A stretch of DNA of 64,000 bases from Alphaproteobacteria bacterium (GCA_020632885.1 JACKEQ010000020.1:45859-109858), one strand, 5' to 3'; shown: positions 26,858 to 35,192, numbered from the stretch's first letter. Program-made: numbers and translations. The notes: generated from the sequence alone by a model not told the origin.

Positions 26858-27916
26858 AGGCTCTTCGCGGCCCGCTGGCCCACGATGTAGGCGATCTCCA
26901 CCCGGGCGTCGGGCGCCAGAGCGCCCAGCGGGAAGGTCGCATCCTGACTGAAGTTGCTCCAGCTGGGTGCCACGACCGTGGCGTCGGTCCCGCTGAGCAC
27001 CCGCACACGCGGGGTGCTCGGACCGCGGTGTACGAGCCGGAGGGCACCGAGCCACGGACGCCACAGGGCGCCACCCATGCGGTCGAGCAGCGGGTGGCTG
27101 ACGCTTCCCCGGGAGGGCGCGTCGATCACGAAGGTCTCGAACACGGGGAGGGTCAGCACGTCGAAGTCGGTGATCAACACCACGGGCTCCCCGCCGTCGT
27201 CGAGGCCCCACCAGGACCCGTAGAACCCGTCTCCCCAGCCCGACGAGAACACCACGACCGCCTCGGGGGCGCTCGGGTGCCCCACGGCCGACCAGGTGGG
27301 GACGCCGGTGTTCAGGACGCGGTCGAGGAGGGCCTCCCCGTCCGCCTCGGTGTCCAGGGCGCCCGCCCGGTCGGCGCATGCGAAGCATCCGGTGCCTGCG
27401 TCCACGCCGTAGCCCGGGATCGCGTCGGGGTCGGCGACCTCCTGGCCCGCGAAGGCGGCGGGCTCCCAGCGGACGACCGGCCGGTCGGCGAAACTGATCA
27501 CTCCGGCCGCCGAAGGCGGCCTGCGCGGCCCGCTTTGCGCGGGCCTTGCCTCCTCTCGACGCTCACCACGCCCTGGCTCAAAGTCTACTGATTTCCCTGC
27601 CATTCGCGGGCCAGGACGTGTTGACCGTCGAACGGAACCGCACGCGGGCGGCCGCGACACGCTCGTCGGCCACACCGCCGCTGTCCGGGGGTCGGCGGAC
27701 CACCGAGAGGTCGACGGGGTAGCGGCCCGGGGGGACCGCCCGGGCCAGGGGACCGTCGGAGAGGCCGCCGGTCAGCGGGTCACCCACGACGATCCGGCCG
27801 CCCACAAGGTCCAGGTGGCCGGCTTCCTCGACCCGTACCGACCAGATCTCGTCCCAGGAGCCCTCGACGGCGCCGTTCGCGGAGAACGCGAGATCGAAGT
27901 CGGTGCGTTCGTGCAT
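26854..27916 (-). pseudogene. DUF4241-family gene split by a 145-bp insertion
   Basis: The start is ATG 27916 (MHERTDFDLAFSANG), behind GGAG at the end of lysR. The N-terminal fragment runs ARAVPPGRYPVDLSVVRRPP to ERVAAARVR and then enters the insertion, ending at a stop about 20 codons later (27578). The rest resumes at 27493 with FADRPVVRWEPAAF and carries the family core GYGVDAGTGCFACAD, VFSSGWGDGFYGSWWGLDD and VLITDFDVL. Deleting 27494-27638 joins RVR to FADRP in frame, giving about 305 residues. As it stands, the full protein cannot be made. DUF4241 proteins have no known function. Confidence 0.88.
27494..27638 (+). mobile_element. 145-bp dispersed element, copy A
   Basis: Begins CTGATCACTCCGG and ends GTCGAACGGAAC. 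It differs from copy B (51753-51897) at 10 of 145 positions by hand count, with no indels. It holds two stem-loops: GGCCGCC/GGCGGCC (27505-27521, 3-base loop) and GGCCCGC/GCGGGCC (27527-27545, 5-base loop). No terminal inverted repeats and no target duplication are visible. It interrupts the DUF4241 gene, lying antisense to it, and exact removal restores that frame. It encodes nothing, so it is non-autonomous. Confidence 0.88.
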
Positions 27917-27918
27917 CG

Positions 27919-28809
27919 TCAGTCTCCGGTGTTCGCGCGCTGTAGCACCTCGCGGAGACGGGCGGCCACCCAGCGGACCCGGGGCAGCCGGCGTGAGCTC
28001 GGATGCACGACGAGCACGCTGTCGAAGCCGAGCCCCTCGAGGGGCGGACCGATCCTGCGCAGCCGGGGCTCGTCGTCGCCGACATAGACCGGGAGCACCG
28101 CCAGCCCCGCCCCGCACGCCGCACCCTCGAGCACCAGGAGCGACGCGGAGAAGGCGACGTCAGGCTCCCGGCCCAGGAAGTCCCGGAGCCAGCGGGCCGA
28201 CCGCAGGGTGGACCCCGCGCCGAACCCGACCCAGGCGGCCTCCCTCTGACCCTCGGGCCGCAGGACCTCCGGGTGGGACGCGACGTAGGCCGGCGCCGCG
28301 TAGACCGCGTAGGGCACCGTCCCCAGACGGTGGACCACCCAGCCGTCTCCTGCGGGAGCCACGGTGCGCACGGCGATGTCGGCCTCCCCGCGCTCGAGGC
28401 TCACGAAGCCCGCGCCGGAGACGATCTCGAGCCGCAGGCCGGGAGCACCGCCCAGCAGCTCGGGGAGGCGGCGGGCCAGGAAGCGGGCCGGGAGGTCGCC
28501 CGTGGCCACCCGGACCAGGCCGGCGAGGTCGTTGTGGGCGCTGCTCGCGATGCGCGTGACCCCGTCGGCGGCCTCCTGCATGCGCTCGACGAGGGGCAGC
28601 AACGCGAGAGCCCGCTCGGACAGCTCGCATCCCCGCGCCGTGCGGCGGACCAGGGGCACCCCGATGGCCTCCTCCAGCCGATCGAGCCGGCGTCCCACGG
28701 TGGGCTGGGTGAGCCCGAGCTCGGTCGCAGCGCGGCCGAGGCTGCCCGTGCGCGCGATGGCCAGGAGCACCCGGAGGTCGTCCCAGGCAGCAGCCAGCTT
28801 GTCAGTCAT
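27919..28809 (-). CDS. LysR-family transcriptional regulator
   Basis: 296 residues; ATG at 28809. N-terminal winged helix: LRVLLAIARTGSLGRAATEL, then LTQPTVGRRLDRLEEAIGVP. The periplasmic-binding-like effector domain (~90-290) includes LEIVSGAGFVSLERGEADIA and GWVVHRLGTVPYAVYAAPAY. It diverges from the SDR gene with 144 bp between, the usual LysR arrangement for controlling a neighbour. An inverted repeat TGTCGAG-N13-CTCGACA (28881-28907) in the gap is a candidate site; a shorter TACG-TTTT-CGTA dyad abuts its own start. The effector is unknown. Confidence 0.93.
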   Translation of the reverse strand: MTDKLAAAWDDLRVLLAIARTGSLGRAATELGLTQPTVGRRLDRLEEAIGVPLVRRTARGCELSERALALLPLVERMQEAADGVTRIASSAHNDLAGLVRVATGDLPARFLARRLPELLGGAPGLRLEIVSGAGFVSLERGEADIAVRTVAPAGDGWVVHRLGTVPYAVYAAPAYVASHPEVLRPEGQREAAWVGFGAGSTLRSARWLRDFLGREPDVAFSASLLVLEGAACGAGLAVLPVYVGDDEPRLRRIGPPLEGLGFDSVLVVHPSSRRLPRVRWVAARLREVLQRANTGD

Positions 28810-28880
28810 ACGTTTTCGTAGGGGTGGGCCACGGAGGCATCCGTACCGCCGTGTGGCGGCGTTGGCTAAGAATGACAGTG

Positions 28881-28907
28881 TGTCGAGCGAGCTCTGGCCC
28901 CTCGACA
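28881..28907. promoter_or_regulatory. Candidate LysR operator
   Basis: Perfect arms TGTCGAG (28881-28887) and CTCGACA (28901-28907) with 13 bases between, in the lysR-SDR divergent gap and about 50 bp before the SDR start. The spacing and interrupted dyad suit LysR-type sites, which need a T-N11-A core. Assignment is by position only. Confidence 0.4.
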
Positions 28908-28953
28908 GGGACGCGATGAGCGTACCCCGATTCGTGTATGACTGGAGGCTGTG

Positions 28954-29706
28954 ATGGCGAAGCTGAGCGGGAAGACGGTGCTGGTGACGGGTGGGAGCCG
29001 GGGGCTCGGTCGGGCGATGGTGGAGCGCCTGGCGCGGGACGGGGCGACCGTGGTGCTCACGTACCGGAGCGATGCGGACGCCGCGGCGTCCGTGGTGGCT
29101 GCGGTGGAGGCGGCGGGCGGGCGGGCCCACGCGATCCAGGCGGATCAGGGCACGCTCGCCGACGTGGAGGCCCTGTTCGCGAAGGTGGACGCCACGCTCG
29201 GCGGTGGAGCCTGCCTGGACGGGCTGATCGCGAACGCGGGCATCATGCAGCACGCCACCATCGAGGAGGTGGACGAGGCGGCCTGGGACCGGATGTTCGA
29301 CGTGAACGTGAAGGGCGTGTTCTTCACGGTGCAGGCGGCGCTGCCGCGGCTCCGGGACGGCGGGCGGGTGATCCTGCTCGGCACGGGCCTGACGCGCTTC
29401 TTCATGCCCCAGTACGTCGCGTACACGGCGGCCAAGGGCGCGCTCGTGTCGCTCACGGGCGTGCTCGCCAAGCAGCTCGGGGCGCGCGGCATCACGGTGA
29501 ACATGCTGGCCCCCGGGGCCATCGACACGGACATGAACCCGTGGCTGAAGACGCCCGAGGGAATCGCGGCGATGCGCGGCATGACGGCCCTCGATCGGGT
29601 CGGGCACGCCGAGGACATCGCGGACGTGGCGGCCTTCCTGGCCTCCGACGACAGCCGCTGGGTGACCGGGCAGCGCATCGAGGCGAGCGGCGGTCAGCAC
29701 CTCTGA
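28954..29706 (+). CDS. Short-chain dehydrogenase/reductase
   Basis: 250 residues; ATG at 28954 sits five bases after GGAGG (a GTG three bases earlier is possible). Classical SDR: cofactor motif TGGSRGLG (12-19), NAG in GLIANAGIMQHA, catalytic Ser/Tyr/Lys region with YVAYTAAKGALVSLTG, and the C-terminal SDDSRWVTGQRIEASGGQ. A basic residue after the first glycines suggests NADPH. Substrate unknown. Divergent from lysR, which probably regulates it. Confidence 0.93.
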   Translation: MAKLSGKTVLVTGGSRGLGRAMVERLARDGATVVLTYRSDADAAASVVAAVEAAGGRAHAIQADQGTLADVEALFAKVDATLGGGACLDGLIANAGIMQHATIEEVDEAAWDRMFDVNVKGVFFTVQAALPRLRDGGRVILLGTGLTRFFMPQYVAYTAAKGALVSLTGVLAKQLGARGITVNMLAPGAIDTDMNPWLKTPEGIAAMRGMTALDRVGHAEDIADVAAFLASDDSRWVTGQRIEASGGQHL

Positions 29707-29710
29707 GGTG

Positions 29711-30184
29711 TCACCGGTGCTCGCAGGGTGGCCACTTCTGCTCGTAGAGCACAGGCTGGGCGAGGTTCATCCCATCGTCCAGCAGCTGCCCCGACGCCCA
29801 GTGTGACCCGTCCGTCTTCTCGCGGCGGTAGAGCGCGATGCTGCAGTGGCCGAGCTGGCGGAGCCGGATCCGCGCGATGTGCGGGCCGCTCTGACCCTTC
29901 ACGGGGTCGAGGTCGAGCGCGATCTCGGCACCGTCCTGCTTCCACGTGCCGACGAGGGGCTTCCGGTCGTCGTAGCGTCCGGCGTAGAAGATCGTGACCT
30001 TCTCGGTGGAGACGAAGTCGAGGGTCTCCACCTCGTCGAGGTTCTTGAACCGCTTGTACGCGACGTCTCCGAAGCCCCCGGCAGGTGCGGCCACGGCCGC
30101 GGGACCGCCGGAGGAGCCGTCGGTCCCCATGCAGGCGAGCCCGGTGAGGAGGAGCAGGGCGAGGACGGGGGTGCGAGGCTTCAC
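29711..30184 (-). CDS. Small lipoprotein, unknown
   Basis: 157 residues; ATG start, signal peptide MKPRTPVLALLLLTGLAC with the lipidated Cys at 18, then a Gly/Ala/Pro-rich linker. The mature part is beta-rich (EKVTIFYAGRYDDRKPLVGT, GAEIALDLDPVKGQSGPHIA, LGHCSIALYRRE). No family recognised. It is convergent with the SDR gene with four bases between. Confidence 0.75.
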   Translation of the reverse strand: MKPRTPVLALLLLTGLACMGTDGSSGGPAAVAAPAGGFGDVAYKRFKNLDEVETLDFVSTEKVTIFYAGRYDDRKPLVGTWKQDGAEIALDLDPVKGQSGPHIARIRLRQLGHCSIALYRREKTDGSHWASGQLLDDGMNLAQPVLYEQKWPPCEHR

Positions 30185-30253
30185 GTGGGCTCCGGGGCGT
30201 CGGGAGCCCGTATCGCGTCGGCTCCGCGCAGAATGTGAACCCTCGTGACACGG

Positions 30254-31063
30254 TCAGAAGGGCTTGCGGGCCTCGAGGCCGAGGAGCGGCAGCTCCCAGT
30301 GGAGCACGCCGTCCACCGCGTGGGCCTCCACCACGTCCCGGATGACGGGGGCGAGGGCCGCGCTGCCGGCCTCGTCCAGCAGGCCCGAGCTGTAGTAGGA
30401 GACGGTCAGGAAGTGCCCCGCCTCCTCGACGGGGAGGGCGGTGCGCAGGATCATCTCCCGCGCGTCGACCTTCCAGCCCGGGAGGAGCGCGCGGGCCAGC
30501 TCGGCGTCCCAGGTGGTGGTGGGGTAGTCGATGGTGGGCCCGTGCTCGGCCGTGATCGCGCGGAGGCCCTTCAGGTAGTCCGCGACGGCGGGGGCGGACT
30601 CGCGGGGACGGCGGTTGAGCACGACGCGCAGCACCCCTCCCGGGGCGAGCACCCGCGCGATCTCGGCAGCGACCCGCTCGGGACCGGGCACCAGCATCAG
30701 CGCCATGTGGCAGATGACGGCCTCGAAGCGGGCGTCCGGGAACGGCAGCTCGCGGAGGTCGCCCTGGACGAGCTCCACCCCGGGCAGCCCGCGCTCCGCC
30801 GCGGCCGCGAGCTCCGCGGCGTTGTTGTCGATCCCCACGGCTGGCAGGCCGCGATCGGCGAGGAGCTGCAGGGCCGCGCCGTCTCCGCAGGCGAGGTCGA
30901 GGACGGGCCCGCGCCGGAGGGGCTCGGTGAGCCAGGCGTAGCTCGTGCGCCCGTCGTCGAGGCGCCCGCGGCCGAACACCTCGGCGCTCGTGCCGGCCCA
31001 GCGGTCGTGGAAGCGGGTGAGGGCTTCTTCGACGGAGAGGATCTCGGGGTTAGTCGGTGGCAT
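30254..31063 (-). CDS. Class I SAM-dependent methyltransferase
   Basis: 269 residues. Motif I VLDLACGDGAALQLL (54-68), motif II VGIDNNAAEL, VQGDLRELPFPDARFEAV and post-motif VLAPGGVLRVVLNRR match UbiE/Methyltransf_11-type enzymes that methylate small molecules. The ATG at 31063 shares the CATG tetranucleotide with the divergent hemJ start, so its promoter must lie inside hemJ unless translation begins further in; no better internal start is evident. Substrate unknown. Confidence 0.88.
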   Translation of the reverse strand: MPPTNPEILSVEEALTRFHDRWAGTSAEVFGRGRLDDGRTSYAWLTEPLRRGPVLDLACGDGAALQLLADRGLPAVGIDNNAAELAAAAERGLPGVELVQGDLRELPFPDARFEAVICHMALMLVPGPERVAAEIARVLAPGGVLRVVLNRRPRESAPAVADYLKGLRAITAEHGPTIDYPTTTWDAELARALLPGWKVDAREMILRTALPVEEAGHFLTVSYYSSGLLDEAGSAALAPVIRDVVEAHAVDGVLHWELPLLGLEARKPF

Positions 31064-31586
31064 GTACTATCCGTACCTCAAGGCGCTCCACATCGTGGGC
31101 GTGCTGTCGTGGTTCGCGGGGCTGATCTACATCGGTCGCCTGTTCATCTACCTCACGGAGAACGCGGAGCGACCGGAACCCGCGCGCACCATCGTACGCG
31201 AGCAGCTCCAGCTCATGGCGAAGCGCCTGTGGTTCGGCATCACCTGGCCGGCCGGGATCTGGACCAGCGTGTTCGGCTTCTCGATGGTGCACATGTGGAT
31301 CCACGAGCGCTGGATGCAGGTGAAGCTCGTGTTCGTCTTCGGGTTCATCGCGTACCACCTCGTGAGTCACTGGCTCTACCGGGAGATCGCGGCGGACCGG
31401 TACCCCTGGACCTCCCGCCAGCTCCGCATCTGGAACGAGGTGCTCACGCTGCTCATGGTGGGCATCGTGTTCCTGGTGGTGCTGAAGAGCGCGCTGTCGT
31501 TCGTGTACGGGGCCGTGGGGCTCGTGGTGTTCGGCGCGGTGCTCATGGCCGGGATCTCGATCTACAAGCGGGTCCGGGAGGGGTGA
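31062..31586 (+). CDS. hemJ: HemJ-type protoporphyrinogen IX oxidase
   Basis: 174 residues with five membrane helices, one more than the four-helix core. The MYYPYLKALHIVGVLSWFAG start is typical of HemJ (UPF0093), with invariant His10; Lys88 lies in WMQVKLVFVFGF and a further conserved-type block is HERWMQVKL. It oxidises protoporphyrinogen IX to protoporphyrin IX in the inner membrane for heme synthesis, which suits a genome with several c-type cytochrome proteins. No other heme gene is in the window. Confidence 0.85.
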   Translation: MYYPYLKALHIVGVLSWFAGLIYIGRLFIYLTENAERPEPARTIVREQLQLMAKRLWFGITWPAGIWTSVFGFSMVHMWIHERWMQVKLVFVFGFIAYHLVSHWLYREIAADRYPWTSRQLRIWNEVLTLLMVGIVFLVVLKSALSFVYGAVGLVVFGAVLMAGISIYKRVREG

Positions 31587-31634
31587 CGGTGTCGGGTCTG
31601 CCGGGATAGTCGCGCGCTTCCCCTGGAGGAGCGC

Positions 31635-32942
31635 ATGGCTACCCGGAACATCGGACTCTCCCTCGGCGCGGATCTCTGCTGGCCGGCGGCCTACGAGGCC
31701 CTCGTGAGCAAGCTGGATCTCGCCATCCCCGTGGACGGCGAGGAGGTCCGCTTCGACGTGGAGCGCGTGACCGTGGAGCCGTTCGGGCTCCGGTACAAGC
31801 CGAAGTACGACGTCGTGCTCGACCGCGTCACCCACTGGCACCCCACGTCCCGCGAGTGGATCAAGAAGATCACGCTCATGGACGGTGTGTACGTGCTCAA
31901 CAACCCCTGGTCCATCCAGAGCGTGGAGAAGCACACGAGCTACTGCGCGATGATGCGCCTCGGGATGCCGATCCCCGAGACCTGGATGATCCCGCCGAAG
32001 AACCCTCGCGGCGACACCTGGATCGTGAGCAAGTCGGACGTCGAGGCCACGGTCGCGCGGTCCCACAAGTTCTTCGACCTCTCCGCGGTGGGCCGGGCGG
32101 TGGGCTACCCCGCCTTCATCAAGCCCTACGACGGGGGCGGCTGGGTGGGCGTGAAGCGCGTCACCGACACCGCCAGCCTGCTCAAGGCGTACGACGAGAG
32201 CGGCGACCGCGTGCACCACCTCCAGGCCGCCGTGAACGACTGGGACGTGTTCGTCCGCGGCATCGGCGTGGGTCCCCAGGTGAACCTGGTGCGCTACGAC
32301 CCCGACCAGCCGCTCCACGGCCGGTACCGTGTTGACTTCAACTTCCTCGACGGCGACGACTGGGTGAAGGCGCAGCGCATCACGCGCGTGATCAACGCCT
32401 TCTTCAACTGGGACTTCAACTCCTGCGAGATGCTCCGCAGCAACGGCGAGCTCCACCCGATCGACTTCGCGAACGCCTGCCCGGACAGCCAGGTCACGAG
32501 CCTGCACTACCACTTCCCGACGCTCGTGAAGATGAAGGTGCGGTGGTCGCTGTTCTGCGCGGCCACCCGCCGCCCGATGCGCCTGAACATGGACTGGCAG
32601 CGGTTCTTCGACGTGCAGGACCCCGACGCGACGTTCGACGAGAACCTGCTCGCGTACGACGCGCTGGCCCAGGAGCACTTCGACACCGACCGGTTCGAGG
32701 CCTTCTGCGCGGAGCACCTCGGCGACTTCGACACCCTCGCCATCGAGTACTTCTCGAGCGACGCGTTCTACGACGTGGTCGAGGCGAAGGTCCGCTCGCT
32801 CTACCCGCCGCACGAGATCCGGCAGTTCACCGACCACTTCTTCGGCATGGTCCAGTTCTGGTGCCACACCGAGCGCGACCGGCTCGGCCTCAACCCGCCC
32901 AAGGAGGTGGCGCCGGCTCCCGAGGCCCCCGCGGCCGAGTGA
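31635..32942 (+). CDS. ATP-grasp domain protein (third in the window)
   Basis: 435 residues; ATG behind GGAGGAG. N-terminal part RNIGLSLGADLCWPAAYEAL and VVLDRVTHWHPTSREWIKKI, then an ATP-grasp core: NNPWSIQSVEKHTSYCAMMR, lysine strand VGYPAFIKPYDGGGWVGVK, WDVFVRGIGVGPQVNLVRYD, and an acidic metal site ELHPIDFANACPDSQ. It resembles RimK/glutathione-synthetase-like folds more than the pair at 15-17.6 kb. The C-terminal ~110 residues are helical and end in a Pro/Ala/Glu tail. Likely an amide-forming ligase of unknown substrate. Confidence 0.85.
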   Translation: MATRNIGLSLGADLCWPAAYEALVSKLDLAIPVDGEEVRFDVERVTVEPFGLRYKPKYDVVLDRVTHWHPTSREWIKKITLMDGVYVLNNPWSIQSVEKHTSYCAMMRLGMPIPETWMIPPKNPRGDTWIVSKSDVEATVARSHKFFDLSAVGRAVGYPAFIKPYDGGGWVGVKRVTDTASLLKAYDESGDRVHHLQAAVNDWDVFVRGIGVGPQVNLVRYDPDQPLHGRYRVDFNFLDGDDWVKAQRITRVINAFFNWDFNSCEMLRSNGELHPIDFANACPDSQVTSLHYHFPTLVKMKVRWSLFCAATRRPMRLNMDWQRFFDVQDPDATFDENLLAYDALAQEHFDTDRFEAFCAEHLGDFDTLAIEYFSSDAFYDVVEAKVRSLYPPHEIRQFTDHFFGMVQFWCHTERDRLGLNPPKEVAPAPEAPAAE

Positions 32943-32945
32943 TCG

Positions 32946-33899
32946 TCAGCGGGCGGCGGACAGCATGCGCTCGCCCACGCGACGCAGCGCCTCCCGCATG
33001 CCTTCGGGCTCGACGTCCTCGATGGGGACGTCGAGCATCACCAGCCAGGGCGTGAGCTGGGCGAACCCCTCGCCTCCGAGCTCCACCCTGCACCAGCCGT
33101 CCCCGTCGGGCTCCACCCAGGCCCACGGGCCGAGCTGCGCCCGCACCCACGCGGCCTCGGCGCCCAGACGGGCGGTGACGCGCACCGGGAAGGGCTCGGC
33201 CGTGACCTGGCGCGTGACGTAGCGGGAGACGTCGGGGTCAGGGAGTGGACGGGGCGCGTAGGCCTCTCCGGGTTCGAGGGTGCCCGGCGCGACGCGATCG
33301 AGGCGGAAGGTGCGCCAGTCCGACCGCTCGAGGTCCCACGCGAGCAGGGACCAGCGGGTGTCGGTGTGCACGAGCCGGTAGGGCTCCACGCGGCGGACGG
33401 ACGGGGAGCGGCCGCGGCTCGTGTACCCGAACCTCGCGCGCAGGCCGTCCCGACAGCACCTCGCGAGCCCTTCGAGCACGCGGGCGTCGATGCGGGCGGG
33501 GTGGCGCGGCAGGGTCACGCTGACGGCCTCGAGGGCCCCGAGACGCCGGCGGAGGCGGGCCGGGAGCACGACCTCCAGCTTCGTGAGGGCCCGCAGGGCG
33601 GGCTCCTGGAGGCCGTCCACGGGTCCCACCACGGCGGCGCGCAGGCCCACCGCGACCGCGACAGCCTCCTCGTCGTCGAGCGGCAGGGGCGGGAGCTGCT
33701 CGCCCGCCCCGAGCGTGTAGCCGCCGCCAGGTCCCGAGGAGCTGTGCACGGGGTAGCCGAGGTCCCGCAGACGCTGGACATCGCGCCGGAGGCAGCGTGC
33801 GGTGACCCCGAGCTCCTCGGCGAGCTCGGGTCCGGCCCAGACCCGGCGGCGGTGCAGCAGGGCGAGCAGCGCGAGCACGCGGTGGAGGGTGTCGTTCAT
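32946..33899 (-). CDS. WYL-domain HTH transcriptional regulator (YafY/DeoR-like)
   Basis: 317 residues; ATG at 33899. HTH_11-type N-terminus: HRVLALLALLHRRRVWAGPE, LAEELGVTARCLRRDVQRLR and YPVHSSSGPGGGYTL. WYL region ~160-240 with RVEPYRLVHTDTRWSLLAWD and DWRTFRLDRVAPGTLEPG, then a C-terminal WCX-type extension (VTARLGAEAAWVRAQLGPW). Faces the GFA-family gene across 70 bp containing a perfect dyad; such regulators typically control the adjacent gene and may sense nucleic acids or small molecules through the WYL pocket. Confidence 0.9.
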   Translation of the reverse strand: MNDTLHRVLALLALLHRRRVWAGPELAEELGVTARCLRRDVQRLRDLGYPVHSSSGPGGGYTLGAGEQLPPLPLDDEEAVAVAVGLRAAVVGPVDGLQEPALRALTKLEVVLPARLRRRLGALEAVSVTLPRHPARIDARVLEGLARCCRDGLRARFGYTSRGRSPSVRRVEPYRLVHTDTRWSLLAWDLERSDWRTFRLDRVAPGTLEPGEAYAPRPLPDPDVSRYVTRQVTAEPFPVRVTARLGAEAAWVRAQLGPWAWVEPDGDGWCRVELGGEGFAQLTPWLVMLDVPIEDVEPEGMREALRRVGERMLSAAR

Positions 33900-33913
33900 C
33901 GGGGGCTCCGAGA

Positions 33914-33936
33914 TCGAGGACCGTTCCTGTCCTCGA
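33914..33936. promoter_or_regulatory. Perfect dyad between the WYL regulator and GFA gene
   Basis: Arms TCGAGGAC (33914-33921) and GTCCTCGA (33929-33936), spacer CGTTCCT. It lies 15 bp from the regulator start and 34 bp from the GFA start. The location makes it the best candidate WYL operator, possibly repressing both genes. Confidence 0.6.
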
Positions 33937-33969
33937 CCCTCCGTAGGTTGTTCGCACAGGAGGTGCTCG

Positions 33970-34383
33970 ATGAGCGCGACGATGGCGAGCTGTGCGTGTG
34001 GGAAGCTGAAGATCCGGGCAGACGTGGACGTGCGGGAGGGGACGATGCGGTGCAACTGCACGTCGTGCACCAAGCGCGGGTGATGGTCGGTGTCCGGGCC
34101 GGACGGCGGTGTGGAGATCGTCGCGGGCCAGGACATGGTGGAGGAAGGTCCACCGAATCCGTACTTTGCGACCCGTTCCTGCCGCGCCTGCGGCGTGCTG
34201 GTGTTCGGGGTGGTGCAGGCGCCCGAGGCGGGCGGTCCTGCGGTGCGGGTGAACGTGCGCACCGTCGACGGGGTCGACCTCCATGGGGTGCCCGTGCTCT
34301 GGCTGGACGGCCTGCACGACACGTGGGCGCCCCTCGGCACCGTGCCGTACCCGTCGCCCTCAGCCGGCCTCGAGGTCCAGTGA
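33970..34383 (+). pseudogene. GFA-family (CENP-V/GFA) gene with an in-frame TGA
   Basis: ATG 33970 behind AGGAGG. The first segment, SCACGKLKIRADVD and CNCTSCTKRG, holds four zinc-ligand-type cysteines, then meets TGA at 34081-34083. The same frame continues WSVSGPDGGVEIVAGQD, RSCRACGVLVFGVV (more zinc cysteines) and VNVRTVDGVDLHGVPVLWLD, the typical GFA C-terminus. Undamaged it would be 137 residues. This is a nonsense mutation, a sequencing error, or recoding; nothing supports selenocysteine. GFA proteins are often annotated as glutathione-dependent formaldehyde-activating, but few are tested. Confidence 0.75.
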
Positions 34384-35046
34384 CGCGAAGCCCGACCAGA
34401 GGGTGCCCGTCAGGTACATGCCGAGCGGGTTCCCGCGGTCGCCGGTGCGGCGGAGCCACGAGTTCCACTCGACACCGTCGGGGCTCTCGCGGTCCATCGG
34501 GTGCAGGAGGTTCATGCGGATCAGGCGGTAGTCGCTGCCCTTGTGCGCCATGACCACCGTGCCGTCGGGCTCCACGTCCACCACCACCGCGATGTGCGTG
34601 CGGTGGTCGTCCATCTTCCCGTCACCGTCCCGGTCCCAGGTGTTGTCGAAGAACGCGAGGTCGCCGATGGCGGGAACGGGGTCGTGGTGCACGGCCCCGC
34701 GGGCCTCTGCCTCCGCGTAGAACACCGCCACCGTGGCGTCCCGGGCCACCCCGAGCCGCTCGAGCACGCCGGCCTCGTCGAGGGCGGAGGCGACGTAGCC
34801 GCTGCAGTCGTTCCGGAAGCTCCGGTCGCGCTGCTCCAGGCGGGCACGGGCGGCGCTCGCGATGCGCAGGCTGGCGTCGTGCAGGCGCACCGTCCCGGGG
34901 GCATCGGGGGTGTGCGCCCGGGCGGCGGCATCGGCGGGCTCCGGTGCGACCGGCGCAGGTGCGGACGGCTCGCGCACGGGCACGTTCGCGCTCACCCAGA
35001 AGGTGAGCACGGCCAGTCCGGCGATCAGGGCTCCGAGCTCGCGCAT
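34360..35046 (-). CDS. NlpC/P60- or CHAP-like peptidoglycan amidase
   Basis: 228 residues; ATG at 35046 (MRELGALIAGLAVLTFW gives an N-terminal anchor or signal). A Pro/Ala-rich linker (~25-50) precedes a papain-like domain: catalytic-type Cys in FRNDCSGYVASALDEAG, and a His strand DDHRTHIAVVVDVEP followed by GTVVMAHKGSD. This layout suits a cell-wall hydrolase outside the cytoplasm. The DRDGDGKMDD loop is calcium-binding-like. It overlaps the GFA gene by 24 bp tail to tail. Confidence 0.72.
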   Translation of the reverse strand: MRELGALIAGLAVLTFWVSANVPVREPSAPAPVAPEPADAAARAHTPDAPGTVRLHDASLRIASAARARLEQRDRSFRNDCSGYVASALDEAGVLERLGVARDATVAVFYAEAEARGAVHHDPVPAIGDLAFFDNTWDRDGDGKMDDHRTHIAVVVDVEPDGTVVMAHKGSDYRLIRMNLLHPMDRESPDGVEWNSWLRRTGDRGNPLGMYLTGTLWSGFASLDLEAG

Positions 35047-35192
35047 GCCCGTGTCCGTGCAAGGTCCGTTCCGGTGCGGGGAGCCCGTGTGCATGGGGCC
35101 GTCGTGAGGAAGCCTGACCATCTGGCACGTCGAGGGGGACGGCGGCCCCAACTCTTCGACAGGCTGTCATCCTGCCGCGGTATGCTGCGGGT

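Noticed and set aside
27494..27638. Element interpreted as an intron
   Set aside because: Copy A is antisense and copy B sense relative to the interrupted gene, and 145 bp is too short for group I or II introns.
33970..34383. TGA as selenocysteine
   Set aside because: The family has no cysteine expected at that point and I see no obvious SECIS-like hairpin directly downstream; nonsense mutation is simpler.
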